Shown one piece after another: positions 24,275-29,121 of a stretch of 29,121 bases of DNA (position 1 is the stretch's first letter; the number at the start of each line of letters is the position of its first letter). The DNA is from Limnochordia bacterium. Its GTDB lineage: Bacteria > Bacillota > Limnochordia > DUMW01. A model generated the notes under the pieces. It was not told the origin of the DNA, searched no databases, and was given only the letters and a program-made list of their open reading frames with translations. A program made the position numbers and the translations under genes. The stretch is taken from assembly GCA_023230925.1 (NCBI GenBank), contig JALNWK010000037.1:1-29121 (forward strand), read 5' to 3'.

Positions 24275-24318
24275 ACTTACAACCCCCATTTCACTAAACC
24301 AAGCCGACTATCTTTCGC

Positions 24319-25707
24319 CTACTGGCCCGATGACAATCTTTGATAAACAAGATCAGGTTCCACACAGAGAATATCCCCAACAACAACAGCTATGTCCTTC
24401 AAGGTCAAAGGACTATTGGCACTACCTTCCTTAATCCGCTTTATCGCTAATGTAAAGAACTCCTTCGAAAAATCCTCTCCATACATTTCCTCGGCTGTTT
24501 GCACTAAATGCAACGTTTTTCCAATATAACCAAACCAGTGCTGTCCTGTCTCCTCTTTAGCTAAGCGCAGATCCATATCCAAGAGCTGTTCCTTAGCCGT
24601 ATTGTAGGCCGCCTCCAGCCTAGCTGTTTCGCTAGCCCAGTGCTCCTCAAATCCAGCTATTCTGGCTACACGCAGTCCCATGATAATCGCCCAGGCTTCA
24701 TTCATCGTGGATGGAAGAATCGCCGGCCGCACCCATTCATGGGTTAGTTCGTGACCCATAACTTCGATCACATTAGTCTTATCTCCTAATACGCCTACAC
24801 CGATCTCTCCACCGGCGGCATACCCACTACCCGCGCAAGCCAATAAGACAACTCGCATTTCAGAAAGACTATGTCCGTGACACTCCTCAATGAACTCCAA
24901 GATCTCATCGGCATGCTCGACAATAAGGTCTACATGTTCTTTCAGCACATCGGAGTAATACACCGTGATATTTCCATGCTGCAACGTAGCCTCCGGGTAC
25001 AGTCGTTCTTCTACAGCGCCTTGGGCCTTTCCGATTCGGTTCCCACCCAACCAGTCCAAAAGTTCTCTTGCTCCCGGGGAGAACTTACGGCCGTTATTAG
25101 TGAATAAGACTGCTTCTTCACTGACCATGGCAATTCTACCATTACTTATTGTACCCTGAATGAGCACTGGACGATGATTACTGTCAAACGCTCCAACGGT
25201 AAATCCGTCTTCAAATACGTTGGATAGTATGTTAATAGTATTTCCCACAGCTTGGACACCTAGAGAGTTACCCGCTGCATCAATCAACTCTCCCTCAGCT
25301 CGATTGATACTAAAGCGGAGAGTGGGAATGCCCAAACTCATAAGCAACTTAGTGGCCGGGGTACTTGGCATAGACCCTGGATTACAGAGAAGAACTCCTC
25401 CTCCCTCGTTGAGGTAGTCTTTGATTGCCACGATTTCTTCAGGTAGGTACTCTACTGTCCCGGAGGATGCTGGTAGGATAACCACATCGTAATCGACGAG
25501 CAGTTCAGATACTAGGGTTCGCTCACCCACAGTCACGCGGTAATCGTTGCGCAAGACCCGGGGCCAATCCCACGATACTCGAAACAAAAACTCCCTACTT
25601 TGGTCCAAGTAAATTGACGGCATTACCTCAGCGGTTTCCGACGCCATTGCACCACCTGATATCATTAATATGAACAGAATCAACCATCTCACAACCGATC
25701 TTTTCAT
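24319..25707 (-). CDS. secreted HExxH metalloprotease-like protein, short paralogue
   Basis: 462 residues; signal peptide MKRSVVRWLILFILMISGGA then AMASE. It matches the N-terminal two thirds of its neighbour: IYLDQSREFLFRVSWDW, YDVVILPAS, NEGGGVLLCNPG, YYSDVLKEHVDLIVEHADEI, MGHELTHEWVRPA (zinc motif near 317) and LPSTMNEAW. The active-site HExxH and the downstream Glu are kept, so it is probably functional. It ends exactly where the partner's Ig-like and beta-sandwich domains begin (at YQRLSSGQ versus YDRLRGGNY), so it lacks any obvious substrate-binding module. AGGAGG precedes the ATG. The two genes are almost certainly one transcript and arose by tandem duplication. Confidence 0.78.
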   Translation of the reverse strand: MKRSVVRWLILFILMISGGAMASETAEVMPSIYLDQSREFLFRVSWDWPRVLRNDYRVTVGERTLVSELLVDYDVVILPASSGTVEYLPEEIVAIKDYLNEGGGVLLCNPGSMPSTPATKLLMSLGIPTLRFSINRAEGELIDAAGNSLGVQAVGNTINILSNVFEDGFTVGAFDSNHRPVLIQGTISNGRIAMVSEEAVLFTNNGRKFSPGARELLDWLGGNRIGKAQGAVEERLYPEATLQHGNITVYYSDVLKEHVDLIVEHADEILEFIEECHGHSLSEMRVVLLACAGSGYAAGGEIGVGVLGDKTNVIEVMGHELTHEWVRPAILPSTMNEAWAIIMGLRVARIAGFEEHWASETARLEAAYNTAKEQLLDMDLRLAKEETGQHWFGYIGKTLHLVQTAEEMYGEDFSKEFFTLAIKRIKEGSANSPLTLKDIAVVVGDILCVEPDLVYQRLSSGQ

Positions 25708-25791
25708 ATTGTACCTCCTAAAACCAGCGGAATGAAGTCCAAGCCCCTCCCCAAACCTGCTTAATAATAGAATTCTTGGGTCCTTATTGCG

Positions 25792-26182
25792 CTAATCTCT
25801 GATCAACCAAACGTTGTACTCAACTAATACATTAGTCGAGGGGACCTTTGCAGGTATAGGGTCCTTAACCAGTGCACGACAAACCACGCTAAGAGTCTAT
25901 GTCCGTACTCATACCGAACCAGAGAACCATTGCGCCATTGCGCTTCTTTCTGGGTACTCAGCCATAGATCACTTTGATGAAAACCTAAGTGCGGGGACTG
26001 AAAGGTACCAGTAATCTCATGGTGGAGATCGGGGGTCCCTTCGCCAGCCATAAATTCGATGAATTGCGCGGATAGATCTGCCTTCTTGCTTGAAGCTGGA
26101 ATGGAATACATATTTCCATAGACAAGAATCGCCAAAAGGATCCTTGGGAACAGGATAGAGGCGGACGCCAGGAACATGTCCA
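25792..26182 (-). pseudogene. remnant of an ABC sugar-transporter substrate-binding protein (C-terminal part)
   Basis: Minus-strand translation in three frames follows the protein at 28167: HVPGVRLYPVPKDPFGD, then after a shift VYGNMYSIPASSKKADLSAQ, FIEFMAG, HHEITGTFQSP and HQSDLW, and after further shifts VVCRALVKDPIPAKVPSTN, ending at a TAG at 25794-25792. The pieces keep the same order and spacing as residues in the 28167 copy (VYGNMYSIPTSSKNPDLAWK, HYEITGTVQSA, YRSDLW, GGLVSDPVSGKAPLSSN). It is a duplicated, frameshifted relic and cannot make a binding protein. Bases 25708-25791 hold no gene. Confidence 0.85.
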
Positions 26183-26194
26183 GAGCAGGCTGTT

Positions 26195-26808
26195 TTTGCT
26201 ACCTAATCATTCAGACAAAGCAAAGCACCAGCACCATATGAATCCCTGGCCCAAGCAACGAAGAAAGAGGTCACGTCAAGTGCGGTGTCCGTTACAGTAC
26301 TGCTGTAGAGTTTCTCCATATATTCGTCGTCAAAACCGACACTGGCTTAACCCTCAAGAATCTCTCTTTAGCCCGTTCAAACCATCGTCTGGTGTCTTTG
26401 TTCTATTCGGCTTCCAATCCTGAACCCGAAGAACCGTCTTCGCCGTACCAACTACAGGCAAGAGGATAATTGGACCTCTTGTAGCCTTAATGCCAGCAAC
26501 CGCCTAACCATTAATCAAGTTTCCGTTCGGCCTATCCTAGCTGGATTCGCATCTATCTAGTTTCGACTGCGTTCTGGTGTTACCGACGCTTCGGCGGTAC
26601 TCACCTAACCATCCCCGTGACCTTTTCTCAGTACCATAGTTTCTGACTACAGCACCCGTCGGCGGTTTGAAATCTGCACCTGAATCCCGCTTCCGAAGAG
26701 CCTCCATTCTCTCCCATGGGCACGAAACCCCGGTCTACTTTCAGTTTAGTGTTTCTCCAAGGCACACACGGACTGTCACCGCTAAATTACTATTCATGCC
26801 GGGCGCAC
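26195..26808 (-). mobile_element. group II intron 5' part, lacking reverse transcriptase and 3' end
   Basis: On the minus strand from 26808 the sequence starts GTGCGCCCGGCATGAATAGT and continues with GCGGTGACAGTCCG, the GTGYG start and GTGAAAGTCC-like feature of group II introns. About 600 bases of domain I-III-like sequence follow, including GAAAAGGTCACGGGG and GCCGACGGGTGCTGTAGTC. No domain V and no reverse transcriptase reading frame is found before the sequence meets the solute-binding-protein relic near 26190. The 5' exon is a hairpin (26818-26848) that ends nine bases before the intron, a target type used by class C introns. No ORF in the stretch looks coding. Confidence 0.6.
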
Positions 26809-26817
26809 TACCTACAG

Positions 26818-26848
26818 GCCAAATGGCAAGCATAGCTTGCCATTTGGC
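26818..26848 (-). terminator. perfect hairpin after the jelly-roll-like gene
   Basis: 14-bp perfect stem (26818-26831 with 26835-26848), three-base loop, located 25 bases after the stop of the gene ending at 26873. The usual T-run is missing: after CTGTAGGTA the intron 5' end begins, so insertion or decay may have removed it. Confidence 0.65.
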
Positions 26849-26872
26849 TAAACCACCCTGGTTCCCAATCCT

Positions 26873-27433
26873 TTATTTAGCTTCAGATACCAACCTGATA
26901 TCGGCAACTTCGATAAATGCTGACTTAACGTCACTCGACGCCTTAACGTGGAAATCTAAAAACATCATGGTCAGCTCAGGTACCGGAAATACCAGTGTAT
27001 GCCATTCCCCATCAGCGACAAGTTCATACAGATAACCAATCATTGGTGAAAATTCTGCCCCATATATGAACACAAACCAATCATCTCCATCAACCCCGGT
27101 CTTCTCGGTATTGATACCACTGGCCCGGTATGCTAGGGACAAATAAGGAGTATTCTTGGTATTAAGGGAAATAGGAGTACTCCACTTCATAGCAGTGTTC
27201 GCTTCATTGACCTGGAAACGCCATGCTACACCAAACTCAGAGACTTCTTGGGGAGCTGAAACTAGGTCTACGCTATAGTCAGTAGCTGAGGTATCATTAA
27301 CCGAAATCCAATGCGGCAACGCCTCCCAATCACCTGTCATTAGGTCAAACAGGTCTACTTCCTTGGCAAAACTACATACAGTTAAACCCACAATAGTCAA
27401 CACAACTAAAGTAGGCACTATGAGCTTTCGCAT
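26873..27433 (-). CDS. small secreted protein, probable carbohydrate-binding jelly roll
   Basis: 186 residues; signal peptide MRKLIVPTLVVLTIVGLTVC then SFA. The mature part (about 160 residues) is beta-rich, with WSTPISLNTKNTPYLSLAYR, DDWFVFIYGAEF and GEWHTLVFPVPEL, the pattern of carbohydrate-binding-module-like beta-sandwich folds; no catalytic motif is seen. Neighbouring sugar-binding-protein relics suggest a saccharide ligand, which is inference. Two in-frame starts each have a good ribosome site: ATG 27433 (GGAGG, 7 bases) and ATG 27466 (GGAGG, 8 bases). I prefer 27433 because its n-region is short and basic. The C in LTVC is not a proper lipobox. Upstream 27434-27621 holds no other gene. 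Confidence 0.62.
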   Translation of the reverse strand: MRKLIVPTLVVLTIVGLTVCSFAKEVDLFDLMTGDWEALPHWISVNDTSATDYSVDLVSAPQEVSEFGVAWRFQVNEANTAMKWSTPISLNTKNTPYLSLAYRASGINTEKTGVDGDDWFVFIYGAEFSPMIGYLYELVADGEWHTLVFPVPELTMMFLDFHVKASSDVKSAFIEVADIRLVSEAK

Positions 27434-27621
27434 GTTCTTCCCTCCGAATCTAGTACTTTCTTGCATTCGTTTTACCTCCATTACCCCCTGGGGATACATC
27501 TTGCGATACGACGGCTATGAAGCCGCACTGAAATAATCCATCGCCCCCACTGTTCATGGACATATACTCCATAGCCATAGGGAGACCATCTATCACCCAT
27601 TACTGTTACACACAACTCATT

Positions 27622-27805
27622 CTATATATAGCGATATAGATCCCAGCGAGTATTGATGGCTGCAATACCTTCTAGAAAAGCTGTTATTGTACTATTGTAG
27701 GCATCCTCCAATGCAAGCCAATAGAACAGCCCACAAAGCCCATCTACGACACTCCAAATGAATTCCAATATCTCGTCAACATGGTCACCAAGTCTTTAAG
27801 CCCAT
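27622..27805 (-). pseudogene. remnant of a third metalloprotease paralogue
   Basis: Minus-strand reading gives LKDLV, then one base out of frame HVDEILEFIWSVVDG and later LEDAYNSTITAFLEG...RYI ending at TAG 27624-27622. These align in order with LKDYVDLIIEHADEV and LKEHVDLIVEHADEILEFI, and with LEAAYNTAKEQL...FGYIGK, in the two intact metalloproteases. The segment between (which would hold HExxH) is deleted. Weaker similarity may continue to about 27860. Clearly non-functional. Confidence 0.6.
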
Positions 27806-28117
27806 ATCTTCGCAATTCGTTTTACGGAAGTAATCGTTCTTGTAGCGTCCTTAAGCGTTCGCAATTTGCCACTCTCCGACAGTTTTACGGCTCTTGGCGT
27901 CGATTACCACAATGGCCCAAGAACCTACTCGTCCACGACCGAGACAAACCTGGCGTGATCTGAGCAAGCAGCGGACAACGAACGACAGCAGCAGCTCTCC
28001 CGCCAAATCTTAGGTTTTAATGGTTCCCCAGGATTTAGATAGATACTCTCTAGATCTGGCGGGGGCCCAACGTCAATGCTACATTACAATTCCTACCACA
28101 ACGCGTATGTGGAGGTA
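27806..28117. other. non-coding, degenerate stretch
   Basis: No credible gene on either strand. A 60-codon plus-strand ORF (27781-27963) has no ribosome site and no recognisable family. On the minus strand VGSWAIVVIDAKSRKTVGEW (about 27870-27930) faintly resembles integrase-core or decayed metalloprotease sequence, but I would not assign it. A long imperfect inverted repeat joins CCCGCCAAATCT near 28000 with AGATCTGGCGGG near 28060. Confidence 0.5.
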
Positions 28118-28144
28118 ATGGGATAGTCTCCGAGACTATCCCAT
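28118..28144 (-). terminator. hairpin after the solute-binding-protein gene
   Basis: Perfect 12-bp stem ATGGGATAGTCT / AGACTATCCCAT with a CCG loop, 22 bases after the stop at 28167. No T-run follows on the minus strand, so it is either a decayed terminator or a 3'-end stabiliser. Confidence 0.55.
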
Positions 28145-28166
28145 CCAAATCATCATCTATGGCTAA

Positions 28167-29121
28167 TTATTTCTCTAGGGCCAGATTAACTAGACGCTGG
28201 ACCTCAGAAAGCGCATTACTGCTTAGGGGAGCTTTGCCGGATACAGGATCAGAGACTAAGCCTCCCCAAGCGGAGCCCAGGGCGTCCAGTCCGATGAATG
28301 GATAGACGCCAGTACACATCCCGATCTCCGGGACCATGCGCATCCATTGCTCATCCCGCTGGGCATTGACCCACAGATCACTACGATAAAAGTCTAATCG
28401 TGCAGATTGAACGGTACCGGTAATCTCATAGTGGAGTTCATAAGCCTCAAGGCTGACCATGAATTCAATGAATTTCCAGGCCAGATCCGGGTTCTTGCTT
28501 GAAGTTGGGATTGAGTACATATTCCCGTAGACAACAGCACCACGTTTATCGCCGGACGGGCCCTTAGGAATAGTAGTAAACCCAAGGCGAATGCCAGGAA
28601 CATAATGGGGAGCCCAGTAGGAATGATAGATGCCACCCATACCCATCGCTGCAGTATTTGCCAGGAAGCTGCAGCTTGCAGTTAGACTATCAGAAGCAAA
28701 CCCGTACTCCAACCGTATATCATGGAACAGTTGGAGAACTTCCTTCCCTTGGGGGGTATCGATATTCAATCCCGTGAAATCTGCATTGTAAAAGCTACCA
28801 CCGTTTGAGTCTAGAAAAGCACTAAACGCACTGGTTCCTGGGAGAAAGTCAAACCCATAACGGGTAATGGCACCATCAGCATTATAACGCATTACTTTCC
28901 GCCCGTAGTCGATGAAGTCGTCCCAGGTTTCCATCGCATAGGGATCTGTGCTTAGTCCCGCCTCATCAAAGTGATTCATGTTATAGACGAAGAAGTCTGG
29001 GCCACGTCTTGTCAAGTGGTGTAAATTGATATGTCCAACGATGTAGTTGTGTTATGCCGATTGTTCACCTTCTAACGGCTTCGATGTGCCTAGTTCGCTC
29101 TTTTTGATATATCGAGCCAGC
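28167..29121 (-). pseudogene. ABC sugar-transporter substrate-binding protein (family 1), interrupted by a stop and cut by the window edge
   Basis: The 3' 282 codons are open and typical of family 1 extracellular solute-binding proteins: FFVYNMNHFDEAGLSTDPYA, TWDDFIDYGRKVM, GSFYNADFTG, VVYGNMYSIPTSSKNPDLAW and PFIGLDALGSAWGG. Upstream, the same frame runs on to the window edge with LARYIKKSEL, also family-like, but contains a TAA at 29054-29052. The 29015 start of the open part is a TTG with no ribosome site inside the conserved region, so it is not a real start. Thus the copy is either a recent pseudogene or has a sequencing error. The signal peptide and N-terminal lobe lie beyond the window. 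A partial copy is at 25792. Confidence 0.75.

Noticed and set aside
29000..29121. Possible IS256-type terminal repeat at the right edge (TTTACACCACTTGAC-like sequence on the minus strand)
   Set aside because: The binding-protein reading frame continues through this stretch with family-like residues on both sides, so it is better explained as gene sequence with one stop.
1..29121. CRISPR arrays, rRNA genes, phage or integrative-element modules
   Set aside because: No regularly spaced repeats, rRNA-like sequence, integrase with attachment sites or structural phage genes were seen anywhere in the window.

Overview
The window looks like a chromosomal segment of an anaerobic Gram-positive bacterium (Firmicutes, Clostridia- or Limnochordia-like). 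The main reason is the conserved order ctsR-mcsA-mcsB-clpC-radA-disA-carD-yacL-ispDF-gltX on the minus strand, together with clostridial-type aryl-acid metabolism genes. Nothing here allows a species call. Both window edges cut through decaying sequence.

Region 1 (1-1370) is a graveyard of mobile DNA: a frameshifted IS256-family transposase piece, the 5' end of a group II intron on the minus strand, and an IS3-family element with broken orfA and orfB. Region 2 (1375-6825, plus strand) is a compact operon: phenylacetate-CoA ligase-like, iorA, iorB, a second phenylacetate-CoA ligase-like, and a double-ACT protein. Together they would oxidatively decarboxylate aryl-pyruvates to aryl-acyl-CoA and interconvert the CoA ester and the free acid, probably under amino-acid sensing. 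A 20-base-long-armed-type terminator hairpin separates it from convergent gltX.

Region 3 (6836-19820, minus strand) is the stress/housekeeping block. CtsR, McsA, McsB and ClpC form the protein quality-control operon, with CtsR boxes in its leader. RadA and DisA (DNA repair and c-di-AMP synthesis) follow from their own extended -10 promoter and a tiny leader ORF. Then come CarD, the membrane PIN/TRAM protein YacL, a fused IspD-IspF enzyme (isoprenoid synthesis), a secreted GHL10-type hydrolase and glutamyl-tRNA synthetase.

Region 4 (20000-22170) holds a compact tRNA-Gly(CCC)-like gene on the plus strand that lacks the D-loop/T-loop contacts of translational tRNAs, followed by a Na/Pi-cotransporter-PhoU fusion. 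Region 5 (22175-29121, minus strand) is an accessory locus under decay: two intact paralogous secreted HExxH metalloproteases, a remnant of a third, a secreted jelly-roll-like protein, two damaged copies of a sugar-ABC substrate-binding protein, and another group II intron 5' fragment. The order solute-binding protein then metalloprotease occurs twice, which suggests that a two-gene module was duplicated and then eroded.

Most unusual points: the tRNA-Gly-like gene resembling non-proteinogenic peptidoglycan tRNAs, the duplicated solute-binding-protein/metalloprotease module, the hairpin between a strong Shine-Dalgarno and the iorB start, and the five-codon leader before radA.
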